From assembly GCA_012927595.1 (NCBI GenBank), contig JABBOW010000127.1, positions 1 to 45,631 of the forward strand: a DNA stretch of 45,631 bases, in the 5' to 3' direction. The stretch comes from Cellulomonas sp. (GTDB lineage: Bacteria; Actinomycetota; Actinomycetes; Actinomycetales; Cellulomonadaceae). Under the pieces are notes generated by a model. It saw nothing but the letters and a program-made list of their open reading frames with translations, did not search any database and was not told the origin of the DNA. Below are positions 1 through 8,547 of this stretch, piece after piece; the stretch's first letter is position 1; every line of letters begins with the position of its first letter. The translations under genes were made by a program, and so were the position numbers.

Positions 1-1
1 G

Positions 2-151
2 GTCCACTACGCAGTGACCGACCCCGAGATCGCCGAGCTGTTGGCAGTGGCCCGCCGTATCCGCACCAGGCTGCTGTCCGACCAGCTCGAGCTGCTCAGT
101 GACGAGAGCCCCGAGGTATCTGGCCAACCGATAGGTGGGTCGCTGGTGTGA
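2..151 (+). CDS. ArsR-family transcriptional regulator, C-terminal fragment (5' end outside window)
   Basis: The frame is open from the window edge and ends at a TGA at 149-151. The visible 49 residues read YAVTDPEIAELLAVARRI, the closing helix of ArsR/SmtB winged-helix repressors, followed by a polar tail. The next gene starts at GTG 148, so stop and start overlap by 4 nt, which implies translational coupling and makes this the first gene of the hydrogenase-like operon. In M. tuberculosis the equivalent position is Rv0081, an ArsR-type hypoxia-linked regulator of Rv0081-Rv0087; that parallel is recalled, not computed. The DNA-binding helices and any metal-binding residues lie outside the window, so the inducer cannot be judged. 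Confidence 0.75.
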   Translation, partial: VHYAVTDPEIAELLAVARRIRTRLLSDQLELLSDESPEVSGQPIGGSLV

Positions 152-654
152 GCGTGCTCGGCAAGATCATCCGCACCGGCCGGGTCGCCGAGCCGGCCCT
201 GCCGGTTCCCCCGGTCGCCGGTGCCGCCGGTGCTGCCGGTGTGCGGCCGGCCGCGCCGGGCCCGCTCGCCGGCTCGGTCCAGCTTCGTCACATCGACGCG
301 GGCTCGTGCAACGGGTGCGAGCTGGAGATCGGCTCGGCGTTCGGTCCGGTGTACGACGCGGAGCGGTACGGGTTGCGGCTCGTCGCGTCGCCGCGGCACG
401 CCGACGCGCTCCTCGTGACCGGGCCCGTGACGCGCAACATGGCCGACCCGTTGCGCGCGGTGTTCGATGCCACGCCCAACCCCAAGCGAGTCGTCGCGGT
501 GGGTGACTGCGCCATGAATTGCGGTGTCTTCGCGGGCGGTCACGGGGTCGAGGGTGCGGTCGGCGACATCGTGCCCGTCGACGTCGAGATCCCCGGCTGC
601 CCGCCCACGCCGGAGGCGCTCATCGCGGCACTGCGCGGGCTGACCGGCCGATGA
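148..654 (+). CDS. Ehr/hydrogenase-4-type small subunit (NuoB/HycG-like, Rv0082-like)
   Basis: This 168-residue protein belongs to the NuoB / group 4 NiFe-hydrogenase small-subunit family and would carry the proximal [4Fe-4S] cluster at the membrane interface. The ligands are C54 and C57 in GSCNGCELE, C121 in GDCAMNCG and C151 in PGCPPTPEAL. The C-x2-C spacing is the hydrogenase form; NuoB of complex I has adjacent cysteines. An Ala/Pro-rich stretch of about 40 residues precedes the domain. The GTG start overlaps the upstream regulator stop, and the stop overlaps the next ATG (651), so it sits inside a tightly coupled operon. All four cluster cysteines are kept, in contrast with the large subunit encoded at 6021-7514. 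Confidence 0.9.
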   Translation: MSVLGKIIRTGRVAEPALPVPPVAGAAGAAGVRPAAPGPLAGSVQLRHIDAGSCNGCELEIGSAFGPVYDAERYGLRLVASPRHADALLVTGPVTRNMADPLRAVFDATPNPKRVVAVGDCAMNCGVFAGGHGVEGAVGDIVPVDVEIPGCPPTPEALIAALRGLTGR

Positions 655-2789
655 ACCTGATCAGCGTCGGGCTGGCCGTGGTCGCCGCTGCGGCGCTCGT
701 CGGCGCCACGGCCGGGGCGCTGGCGCAGGCACGCACCCGCCCGCTCGTCGCTGGCGCGGCGACCGCCGTCGTGGGGCTCGGTGGGGTCCTCGCGGGCGTC
801 GCCGCGCTCGGCGGCCAGACCTGGTCGCTCACCATCGCGAACCTCCTCCCGCTCGCCGAGACGACGTTCGCCGTGGACGCGCTGTCGGGAGCGTTCCTTG
901 TGCTCATCGGCGCTGTGGCGATCACCGCAGGCATCTACAGCGTCGGCTACACGAGCCCTGGCGGCGCGCACGCCACCGACGAGGACGATGCGGCGCCCGG
1001 GCACGACGAGGTGGTGGCGCACGACGGCGTCGACGCGCACGACGACGTGCCGGGACCCGCGAAAGCCGCCGCATCCCGGACCGCCCAGGCGGTGCTCCCG
1101 CTGTTCGCGGCAGCGATGCTGCTGGTCCCGGCTGCGGCGAGCGTCAGCACGCTGCTGGTCCTGTGGGAGCTCATGGCGCTGACGTCGTTGGTCCTCGTGC
1201 TCGCCGAGCACAGGCTGCGCCGGTCGGTGCGCGACGCGGGCCTCTGGTACGCGGGCATGACCCACGCCGGCCTCGTCGCGATCATGCTCGGGCTCGTCGT
1301 GCTCGCCGCGGGCGCGGGCGGCGAGTCGTTCGCAGCGATGCGCGCCGGCTCTGCCGGGCTGTCACCAGCGACTGCCTCGTGCGTCTTCCTCCTGGTCTTC
1401 CTGGGCTTCGGCTCCAAGGCCGGCATGGTGCCGCTGCACGTCTGGCTCCCGCGCGCGCACCCCGAGGCACCCAGTCACGTGTCGGCGTTGATGTCGGCGG
1501 CCATGGTGACGCTCGGGGTGTACGGGATCATCCGCGTCGGCTTCGACCTGCTGGGAGGTGGCGACGGCTGGTGGTGGCTGGTGGTCCTCGCGGTCGGCGC
1601 CGTCTCCGCGCTGTACGGCGTGCTGCAGGCCAGCGTCGCGGCGGACCTCAAGCGTCTCCTCGCGTACTCGACGACCGAGAACGTCGGCCTGATGCTCATC
1701 GGCATCGGCGCTGCCGGGGTCTTCGCGGCCGAGGGGAACCGGGTCCTCGCGGGGCTGCTCCTGGCCGCCGCGGTGCTGCACGCGGTCAACCACGCGGCGT
1801 TCAAGGCGCTGCTGTTCTTCGGCGCCGGTTCCGTGCTGCGCTCGACCGGGCTGCGCGACCTCGACCGTCTCGGCGGGCTCGTGTCCCGCATGCCGGTCAC
1901 GACTGCTCTGTTTGCCGTCGGGGCGCTCGGTGCGGCGGGGCTGCCGGCCGGGAACGGCTTCGTCTCGGAGTGGCTGCTGCTGCAGGGACTCATCCACAGC
2001 GTCACCGGCGCGACGGCACCCTCGGTCGTCGTGGCGCTCAGCATGCCCCTCGCGGTGGCCGTGGTCGCCCTGACTGCTGGCCTCGGCGTGGCGACGTTCG
2101 TGAAGGCGTTCGGTGTCGGCTTCCTTGCCCGGCCCCGGTCCGTTGCTGCCACCGGCGCGACCGAGAGCCCGCTCAGCATGCGGGTCGGCATGGGCCTGGC
2201 GGCGGCGGCGTGCACGGTCCTCGCCTTGGCTCCGGCGGTCGCTGGCGCGCCGCTCGGTCGCCTGCTGGACGTCCTGCCGTCCGTGCGGGGCGGCGCGCCG
2301 CTGGCCCGCAGTGACGTGTCGCTGCGCCTCGCGGGGATCGCCGGCTCGATGTCGCCGCTGCTGATCGTCGTCGGGCTGCTCGTCGCGGCACTCGGGGCGG
2401 CGGCTCTCGTGCGTCGAGTGACGCGTGGTGCACCGCGTCGCGCCACGCCGGTGTGGGGCGGCGGGAGCACGCGCCTGAGCCCGCGGATGGAGTACACGGC
2501 GACGTCGTTCGCTGAGCCCTTGACCCGGGTGTTCGACGACGTGCTCAGGCCGGAGAAGGACATCGACGTCACACCGTTCGCCGAGTCGGAGTTCCTCATC
2601 GCGAGCATCAGCTACCGCCAGCGCGTCCCCGACCGGGTCGAGGCACGGCTGTACCCGCCGCTGCTCGCCGCGGTCGGCCGATGGGGCCAGTGGTCGCGGG
2701 GGATCGCCAACGGCAGCGTGCACCGCTACCTGGCATACGGGTTCATCGGGCTGCTCGTGGTCCTCGTCGTCGTCGGGATCACGTCATGA
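651..2789 (+). CDS. Proton-antiporter-like membrane subunit (NuoL/HyfB type, Rv0083-like)
   Basis: A 712-residue polytopic protein of the Mrp/NuoL antiporter family, the proton-pumping arm of group 4 hydrogenase-like complexes. The start ATG at 651 overlaps the upstream stop. Family hallmarks are the glutamate in LWELMALTSLVLVLAEHR, the lysine in FGSKAGMVPLHVWLPRAHPE and the broken-helix lysine in DLKRLLAYSTTENVGL. The distal part (about residues 560-712) carries extra membrane segments and an amphipathic cytosolic stretch before a final helix. Odd feature: residues 101-141 form a long acidic, histidine-containing insert (H107, H118, H124, H130 among many Asp) in an early loop. Coupled on both sides (ATGA overlaps). 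Confidence 0.9.
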   Translation: MNLISVGLAVVAAAALVGATAGALAQARTRPLVAGAATAVVGLGGVLAGVAALGGQTWSLTIANLLPLAETTFAVDALSGAFLVLIGAVAITAGIYSVGYTSPGGAHATDEDDAAPGHDEVVAHDGVDAHDDVPGPAKAAASRTAQAVLPLFAAAMLLVPAAASVSTLLVLWELMALTSLVLVLAEHRLRRSVRDAGLWYAGMTHAGLVAIMLGLVVLAAGAGGESFAAMRAGSAGLSPATASCVFLLVFLGFGSKAGMVPLHVWLPRAHPEAPSHVSALMSAAMVTLGVYGIIRVGFDLLGGGDGWWWLVVLAVGAVSALYGVLQASVAADLKRLLAYSTTENVGLMLIGIGAAGVFAAEGNRVLAGLLLAAAVLHAVNHAAFKALLFFGAGSVLRSTGLRDLDRLGGLVSRMPVTTALFAVGALGAAGLPAGNGFVSEWLLLQGLIHSVTGATAPSVVVALSMPLAVAVVALTAGLGVATFVKAFGVGFLARPRSVAATGATESPLSMRVGMGLAAAACTVLALAPAVAGAPLGRLLDVLPSVRGGAPLARSDVSLRLAGIAGSMSPLLIVVGLLVAALGAAALVRRVTRGAPRRATPVWGGGSTRLSPRMEYTATSFAEPLTRVFDDVLRPEKDIDVTPFAESEFLIASISYRQRVPDRVEARLYPPLLAAVGRWGQWSRGIANGSVHRYLAYGFIGLLVVLVVVGITS

Positions 2790-3733
2790 CCGCCGCTGGG
2801 GTGGTCGGCGTGCTCGTCCAGCTCGCCGTGGTAGTAGGCGGGGCACCGCTGCTGGTCGGGCTCATGCGGCAGGTGCGGGCGGTGCTCGAGGGCCGCGCGG
2901 GCGCCGGCATCGGCCAGCCGTGGCGTGACCTCCGCAAGCTCCTGAAGAAGGAGGCGATTCGGCCCGAGGGAACCAGCTGGGTCTTCACCTCTGGGCCGCT
3001 GGTGCTGTTCGCCTCGACCCTGGTGATCGCCGCGGTCGCACCGTTCGTCTCGACCGCGTCACCCCTCGACGGTGTCGCGGACCTGTTCGCGATGGTCTCG
3101 CTCCTGCTGCTCGGCACTGTCGCGCTGACGCTCGCTGGTCTCGACACGGGCACCGCGTTCGGCGGCATGGGGTCGAGCCGGGAGGTGACGATCGCGGCTC
3201 TGGCCGAGCCCACGATCCTGCTTGCCGGCTTCGCTCTGTCGGCCCGGGTCGGGTCGTCGAACCTGGCCGACATCGTGGCGGGCACCCTGGCCGCGCCCGC
3301 GCAGGTCCTCTCACCTGCCACCCTGCTGGCAGCGGTGGCTTTCGCGGTCGTGGTCATCGCTGAGGCAGGACGTCTCCCGGTCGACAACCCGGCCACCCAC
3401 CTCGAGCTGACGATGATCCACGAGGCGATGATCCTCGAGTATGCCGGGCGCGACCTGGCCGTCGTCGAGCTCGCATCCGCGATGCGCCTGACAGTGCTTC
3501 TCGGTCTGAGCGTCAACCTCTTCGTGCCCTGGGGTGTCGCGACGTCGTCGGCACCACTCGCGCTGCTGGGGGCGACCGCTGTCTTTGCCCTCAAGGTCGG
3601 CCTGCTCGGTGCGGTGCTCGCGACGTTCGAGGTCTTCATCGCCAAGTGGCGCCTGTTCCGAGTGCCCGAGCTCCTCGCCGGGTCGTTCCTGTTCGGGCTG
3701 CTCGCCGTCTCCGCGTCCTTCTTCCTGGCATGA
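2786..3733 (+). CDS. hycD: Membrane subunit HycD (NuoH/HyfC type)
   Basis: A 315-residue NuoH-family protein that anchors the peripheral arm and forms the first part of the proton path. Key stretches are EGRAGAGIGQPWRDLRKLLKKE near residue 35 (the loop facing the large subunit), AEAGRLPVDNPATHLELTMI and HEAMILEYAGRD, with the conserved acidic residues expected of the family. Length matches M. tuberculosis HycD (Rv0084). The ATG overlaps the stop of the antiporter gene by 4 nt. No truncation is seen. Confidence 0.9.
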   Translation: MTAAGVVGVLVQLAVVVGGAPLLVGLMRQVRAVLEGRAGAGIGQPWRDLRKLLKKEAIRPEGTSWVFTSGPLVLFASTLVIAAVAPFVSTASPLDGVADLFAMVSLLLLGTVALTLAGLDTGTAFGGMGSSREVTIAALAEPTILLAGFALSARVGSSNLADIVAGTLAAPAQVLSPATLLAAVAFAVVVIAEAGRLPVDNPATHLELTMIHEAMILEYAGRDLAVVELASAMRLTVLLGLSVNLFVPWGVATSSAPLALLGATAVFALKVGLLGAVLATFEVFIAKWRLFRVPELLAGSFLFGLLAVSASFFLA

Positions 3734-3749
3734 GAGGCGGTGGACCGAG

Positions 3750-4409
3750 ATGAGCGACGGCGTGTTCGTGCAGATCCTCGACCTGGTGTGCGGCGGTCTG
3801 CTGCTCTCCGGTGTCCTGATGCTGTGGCGCCGGGAGCTGGTCGCGATCGTGCGGCTGCTGGTCGTCCAGGGCGTGCTGCTGGCCGCGCTCGCGGTGCTCC
3901 TCGGGGTGCGCGAGCAGAGCGTCGAGCTCTACCTCGTCGCGGTGGGCGTGCTCATCCTCAAGGCAGTCGTGCTGCCGGGCGTCCTGCACCGGGTCCTGCG
4001 GGACAGCGGGGATGCCCGCGAGGCCGCGCCCCTCGTGAACGTGACGTCGTCGCTGCTCGCAGCCGCGCTGCTCACCCTGGTCGCGTACGCCGTGAGTGGG
4101 CCGCTCGTGGCGCTCGCGCCGTCGGCGACGACGCGCGCGCTCCCCGTCGGGCTCGCGGTCGTGCTCCTCGGCTTCTTCGTCCTGGTGACTCGCCGGCACG
4201 CGCTGTCGCAGGTCGTCGGCTTTCTGCTGCTCGACAACGGCATAGCCGCGACCGCGTTCCTTGCCACGTCCGGGGTCCCGCTCGTGGTCGAGCTCGGGGG
4301 CTCGCTCGACCTGCTGCTGCTCGTGCTCGTGCTCCAGGTGCTCGCCGCTCGGATGCGGCTGACGTTCGGGCGGACCGACATGGACGAGCTCCAGGAGCTC
4401 CGCGACTGA
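3750..4409 (+). CDS. hycP: Membrane subunit HycP (HyfE-like; NuoK-type)
   Basis: A 219-residue hydrophobic protein with about seven membrane segments, like HyfE/HycP, the NuoK-related subunit of hydrogenase-4-like complexes. The ATG at 3750 is preceded by GAGGCGGTGGACCGAG and lies 16 nt after the hycD stop. Longer reading frames upstream would overlap hycD and lack family similarity. Size agrees with M. tuberculosis HycP (Rv0085). The C terminus is a short charged cytosolic tail (FGRTDMDELQELRD). Confidence 0.85.
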   Translation: MSDGVFVQILDLVCGGLLLSGVLMLWRRELVAIVRLLVVQGVLLAALAVLLGVREQSVELYLVAVGVLILKAVVLPGVLHRVLRDSGDAREAAPLVNVTSSLLAAALLTLVAYAVSGPLVALAPSATTRALPVGLAVVLLGFFVLVTRRHALSQVVGFLLLDNGIAATAFLATSGVPLVVELGGSLDLLLLVLVLQVLAARMRLTFGRTDMDELQELRD

Positions 4410-4443
4410 TGAGGACTCCCATGCACGCATCGGCAGGGTCACT

Positions 4444-6024
4444 GTGACCGCGCTCGGCGGTCTCGGCACCGCTGTGCTGCTCGCTCCGCTGCTCGCTCCG
4501 CTGCTCGCGGGAGGTGCTGCGGCGATGGTCGGCTGGCGGCGGGCCGTCGCCTGGTCAGCGGTCGCTGCGTCCGTGGTCATCCTGGCGAGCGGTGTGCTGG
4601 CGGCCGTCGCTACGACCGACGGCTCTGTGCTCGTGGTCGGCGACCTGCTCCGGGCCGACGCGCTGACGGCGGTCATGCTGATCGTCATCGGCGGGGTCGC
4701 GGTGATCGCCACGTGGTCGGGCGTGGGCTACATCGACCAGGAGCTTGCCGCCGGTCACACCGATGCGCGCGGTGCGGGCCGGTACGGGCTCCTGGTGCCG
4801 ATGTTCCTCGCCGCGATGGTGCTCGCGGTGCTCGCCAGCAACCTGGGCGTGCTGTGGGCGTCGATCGAGGCGACCACGATCGTGACGGCGTTCCTCGTCG
4901 GGCACCGGGGCGGTCGCAAGGCGGTCGAGGCCACCTGGAAGTACGTGATCATCTGCTCGGTCGGCATCGCGCTCGCCTACCTGGGGACCGTGCTCGTCTA
5001 CTACTCCTCGCAGCACTCCGGGATGGGGTCGCAGGGCTCGCTCGACTGGACTGTGCTCGTCGCGCATGCCGACCGGCTGGACCCCGGCGTGATGCGGGTC
5101 GCGTTCGCGCTCCTCGTGCTCGGGTTCGGCACCAAGGCCGGGCTCGTGCCGATGCACAGCTGGCTGCCCGACGCGCACAGCCAGGCGCCCGCGCCGGTGT
5201 CCGCGCTGATGTCCGGCGTGCTGCTGTCGGTCGCCGTCTACGCGCTGCTGCGGTACCGCGTGATCGCGGTCGCGGCGCTCGACCCCGGCTTCGTGCGCAT
5301 CCTGCTGCTCACGGCCGCGCTCACGTCGCTGGCGCTCGCCGCGTCGATGCTCATCGCGCAGCGTGACTACAAGCGGCTGCTCGCCTACTCGAGCATCGAG
5401 CACATGGGGCTGGTCGTGCTCGGCGCCGCGGTCGGCACCCCGCTCGCCGTCGCGGCGCTGCTGCTCCATATCCTGGGTCATGGCCTCGCCAAGTCCGTGC
5501 TGTTCTGCGGCTCCGGTCAGATCCTGGCCCTTGAGGGCACGACGCAGATCTCGGGTGTGCGCGGCCTGCTCGCTCGTCGCCCGGTGCTGGCCGGGACCTT
5601 TGCGCTCGGGCTCGCCGCCCTGCTCGGGCTCCCGCCGTTCAGCTTGTTCGTGAGCGAGCTCGCCCTGGCCCGGGCGGCAGCCGACGCCGGGCTGGGCTGG
5701 GCGCTCGCTGTGGCGCTGGTGCTGCTCCTCGTGGTGTTCGTCGCGATCGCCTCGCACGGCGCGGGGATGCTGTTCGGGCGGCCCCCCGCCGTGACCGCGC
5801 CGCCCGGTGCCGGGCCGGCAACGGCGCCCGTGCCGACCGCAGCGGCCGTGTCCTCGATCCTCACCAGGACGCTGGTGCGCCCACAGGCGCTCGCGCCTGT
5901 GCGCACGGCGGCGGGGGTTGCGCCGCTCGTGACAGGGCTTGCTGTCCTCGCGGTCCTCGGCGTCGTCGCGTGGCCGCTCGACCAGCTGCTACGCGCCGCC
6001 GCACTGATTGCGGGGACCCCGTGA
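4444..6024 (+). CDS. hycQ: Proton-antiporter-like membrane subunit HycQ (NuoM/HyfF type)
   Basis: The second antiporter-like subunit, 526 residues, with a GTG start 34 nt after hycP. Family signatures are visible: the glutamate in LWASIEATTIVTAFLVGH, the lysine in FGTKAGLVPMHSWLPDAHSQ and the broken-helix DYKRLLAYSSIEHMGLV. A glycine/alanine/proline-rich linker near residues 440-475 precedes the last helices. The N terminus has a small in-frame 12-bp repeat giving LLAPLLAPLLAG. The stop overlaps the GTG of the large subunit by 4 nt. Role: coupling redox chemistry in the peripheral arm to ion movement; this is inferred from the family. Confidence 0.9.
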   Translation: MTALGGLGTAVLLAPLLAPLLAGGAAAMVGWRRAVAWSAVAASVVILASGVLAAVATTDGSVLVVGDLLRADALTAVMLIVIGGVAVIATWSGVGYIDQELAAGHTDARGAGRYGLLVPMFLAAMVLAVLASNLGVLWASIEATTIVTAFLVGHRGGRKAVEATWKYVIICSVGIALAYLGTVLVYYSSQHSGMGSQGSLDWTVLVAHADRLDPGVMRVAFALLVLGFGTKAGLVPMHSWLPDAHSQAPAPVSALMSGVLLSVAVYALLRYRVIAVAALDPGFVRILLLTAALTSLALAASMLIAQRDYKRLLAYSSIEHMGLVVLGAAVGTPLAVAALLLHILGHGLAKSVLFCGSGQILALEGTTQISGVRGLLARRPVLAGTFALGLAALLGLPPFSLFVSELALARAAADAGLGWALAVALVLLLVVFVAIASHGAGMLFGRPPAVTAPPGAGPATAPVPTAAAVSSILTRTLVRPQALAPVRTAAGVAPLVTGLAVLAVLGVVAWPLDQLLRAAALIAGTP

Positions 6025-7514
6025 ACGGCGCGGCTCAGAGTCGACGGGAAGTCGGTGCCGCCGAGCTCGCGGCGGGGGTCGGCGCGCTGCTCGACGACGG
6101 CTACCGCCTCGCGCTGGTGGCCGCCCACGAAGACCCGGACGCCTTCCGCGTCGTGTACCTGTTCACCGCCGGCAGCCCGGACCGTCGGGTCGAGCTCGTG
6201 CTGCGTACGGATCGGGACGCACCGCAGGTGCCAACCCTCGCGGCGCTGTCGTTCCCCGCGGGTCGCTTCGAGCGGGAGATGCGGGACCTGTACGGCATCG
6301 TGCCGCTGGGCCACCCCCTGCCGCGGCGGCTCGTGCGTCACCAGCACTGGCCCGTCGGGTGGTACGCCATGCGATCCGACGCCGGGCCCGCCCCCGAGTT
6401 CGGCGCGGTCGACGAGGCGTACCCGTTCGTGACCGTGCAAGGGCCTGGGGTCTACGAGATCCCGGTCGGCCCGATCCACGCGGGGCTCATCGAGCCCGGT
6501 CACTTCAGGTTCTCCGTCGTCGGCGAGACCATCCTCAAGCTCAAGGCACGACTCTGGTTCACGCACAAGGGGATCGAGAAGCTCGCCGAGGAGCGCACTG
6601 CGGCGGATGCGCTCCTGCTGGCCGAAAGGGTCTCGGGCGACCCGAGCGTCGGCCACGCGCTGGCCTACTGCCTCGCGGTCGAGGACGCCTACGACTGGGA
6701 CGTGCCCGCTGAGGCCGGGCTCCTGCGCGCCGTCCTCCTGGAGCTCGAGCGGCTGTACAACCACGTCGCCGACCTCGGTGCGCTGTGCAACGACGTCGGC
6801 TTCGGCATCCTCAACGCGCACGCACTGCGGGTCCGGGAGCGGTTGCTCCGGCTCAACGCCGACGTCACCGGGCACCGCCTGCTGCGCGGAGCGGTCATGC
6901 CCGGTGGTGCGCGCGTCGCCCAGCTGCCCACCTCGAGCCAACTCGCTGAGATCGCCGCCGAAGTCGTGGAGATCGTCGACCTGGCGCTGGGCAACAGCGT
7001 GGTCCGGGACCGGTTCACCGGGACGGCGGCGCTTCGCGGCGACCAGGTCCGCCAGATCGGTGCGCTCGGGTACGTCGCGCGGGCCAGCGGTGTGGACATC
7101 GACGCCCGTCGGGACCACCCGTTCCACGCCGCGACCACGCAGGTCACCTCGGTCGTGCGCAACGAGGGCGACGTGCTGGCCCGCTTCCTTGTCCGCGCGG
7201 GCGAGGTACGGGCAAGCGTCGCGCTGCTTGAGATCCTGCTGCGTGACGCTCGGCCCGGGATGGTGCACGGCGAGCGACCGCAGCTCGTGCCGGGCGTTCA
7301 GGTCTCTGGTGTGGGGCTCGTCGAGGGCTGGCGCGGCACCATCGCCCACCGGGTCGAGATCGCCGCGGACGGCAGGCTGGCACGACTGAAGATCGTTGAC
7401 CCGTCGTTCATGACGTGGCCCGCGCTGCCGGTGGCGCTGACCGGCACGATCGTCCCGGACTTCCCCGTGGCGAACAAGAGCTTCAACCTGTCCTACGCAG
7501 GCAACGACCTGTAG
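6021..7514 (+). CDS. hycE: Large subunit HycE-like, fused NuoC-NuoD type, lacking NiFe ligands
   Basis: A 497-residue fusion of a NuoC-like domain (about residues 1-118, with FPAGRFEREMRDLYGI) and a NuoD/hydrogenase large-subunit domain (about 135-497, with GPIHAGLIEPGHFRFSVVGE and THKGIEKLAEER). GTG 6021 overlaps the hycQ stop. In a true hydrogenase two CxxC motifs hold nickel and iron. Here the first reads ERVSGDPSVGH (S205 and P208 at the ligand positions) and the second reads DPSFMTWP (S462 and T465). Both pairs are gone, so no NiFe site can form, and no maturation-protease tail is expected. It keeps length and other blocks of HycE (Rv0087), so it is a conserved redox-like protein of unknown substrate, not a decayed gene. 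It is the last gene of the operon. Confidence 0.9.
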   Translation: MNGAAQSRREVGAAELAAGVGALLDDGYRLALVAAHEDPDAFRVVYLFTAGSPDRRVELVLRTDRDAPQVPTLAALSFPAGRFEREMRDLYGIVPLGHPLPRRLVRHQHWPVGWYAMRSDAGPAPEFGAVDEAYPFVTVQGPGVYEIPVGPIHAGLIEPGHFRFSVVGETILKLKARLWFTHKGIEKLAEERTAADALLLAERVSGDPSVGHALAYCLAVEDAYDWDVPAEAGLLRAVLLELERLYNHVADLGALCNDVGFGILNAHALRVRERLLRLNADVTGHRLLRGAVMPGGARVAQLPTSSQLAEIAAEVVEIVDLALGNSVVRDRFTGTAALRGDQVRQIGALGYVARASGVDIDARRDHPFHAATTQVTSVVRNEGDVLARFLVRAGEVRASVALLEILLRDARPGMVHGERPQLVPGVQVSGVGLVEGWRGTIAHRVEIAADGRLARLKIVDPSFMTWPALPVALTGTIVPDFPVANKSFNLSYAGNDL

Positions 7515-7609
7515 CGACACCGGACGTACGCCGAGGCATCATGGTGCTCGTGCCGAGGTGTGACGTCGGGACCGACGCCGGACCGTGAGCATCTACCCAG
7601 GAGGCGGCG

Positions 7610-8446
7610 GTGCCTGATCGCAGGCCCGACGTCGGACCGTCCGTCTTGCGCGCAGACTGTGCACACTGCTTCGCGCTGTGCTGCGTCGCGCTGCCGTTCT
7701 CGGCCTCGGCGGACTTCGCGGTCACGAAGTCTGCGGGGGAGCCGTGCACCCACCTGCAGGCCGACTTCCGCTGCAGGATCCATGACGGGCTGCGGGAGCG
7801 CGGGTTCCCGGGCTGCACCGCTTACGACTGCTTCGGCGCTGGGCAGAAGGTCTCGCAGGTCACGTTCGGTGGCCGCGACTGGCGCACGGCGCCGCGGACC
7901 GCGACACCGATGTTCGCGGCGTTCCCGGTCGTGCGCCAGCTGCACGAGCTGCTGTGGTATGTCACCGAGGCGCTCGCACGACCGGCCGCGGAGTCGCTCG
8001 TGGTCGCGCTGCGCGAGGCGCTCGACGAGACCGAACGCCTCACGCGGCTGCCCCCAGATGAGCTCCTGGCGCTCGACGTCGCAGCCCATCGACGGTCCGT
8101 CAGCACTCTGCTGCTCGCGGCGAGCGAGCTCGTGCGCGCCGACGTCGGGCGCGCACGGGCGCAGCACCGGGGAGCCGATCTCATGGGGGCGAGCCTGCGC
8201 GGCGCAGACCTGCGCGGAGCCGACCTGCGCGGCGTGTACCTCATCGGCGCCGATCTGCGCGGAGCCGACCTGCGGCTTGCCGACCTCATCGGAGCCGACC
8301 TCAGAGGGGCGGACCTTTCGGGCGCCGACCTCACCGGGAGCTTGTTCCTCACGCAGTTCCAGCTCGCCGCAGCGAAGGGCGACGAGCGGACCCAGGTCGG
8401 TCCGCCGTTGACCCGACCGGCCCACTGGCTCTCGTCGGGCAGCTGA
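7610..8446 (+). CDS. YkgJ-like Cys-cluster domain fused to pentapeptide repeats
   Basis: A 278-residue protein with a GTG start after AGGAGGCGGC. The N-terminal part has eight cysteines (C17, C20, C24, C25, C46, C55, C69, C74) arranged C-x2-C-x3-CC then PCxHL, CxIH and GCxxYDC, which is the pattern of the YkgJ / UPF0153 putative zinc- or iron-chelating domain. Residues about 180-245 are pentapeptide repeats of the A(D/N)LxG type (GADLRGADLRGVYLIGADL and similar), about twelve units, predicted to form a right-handed beta helix. Between them is an alpha-helical linker. No signal peptide, so cytosolic. The substrate or partner is unknown. It stands alone, 95 nt after hycE. Confidence 0.85.
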   Translation: MPDRRPDVGPSVLRADCAHCFALCCVALPFSASADFAVTKSAGEPCTHLQADFRCRIHDGLRERGFPGCTAYDCFGAGQKVSQVTFGGRDWRTAPRTATPMFAAFPVVRQLHELLWYVTEALARPAAESLVVALREALDETERLTRLPPDELLALDVAAHRRSVSTLLLAASELVRADVGRARAQHRGADLMGASLRGADLRGADLRGVYLIGADLRGADLRLADLIGADLRGADLSGADLTGSLFLTQFQLAAAKGDERTQVGPPLTRPAHWLSSGS

Positions 8447-8547
8447 CAGTCGGACGCGGACCCGATCTCGCCCGGAGCAGCCTCGGTCGGGTGCACGATG
8501 GGGTTCGCGTCGGTGTCGGCGCACCGCTCGACCGGAAGGACACTGAC

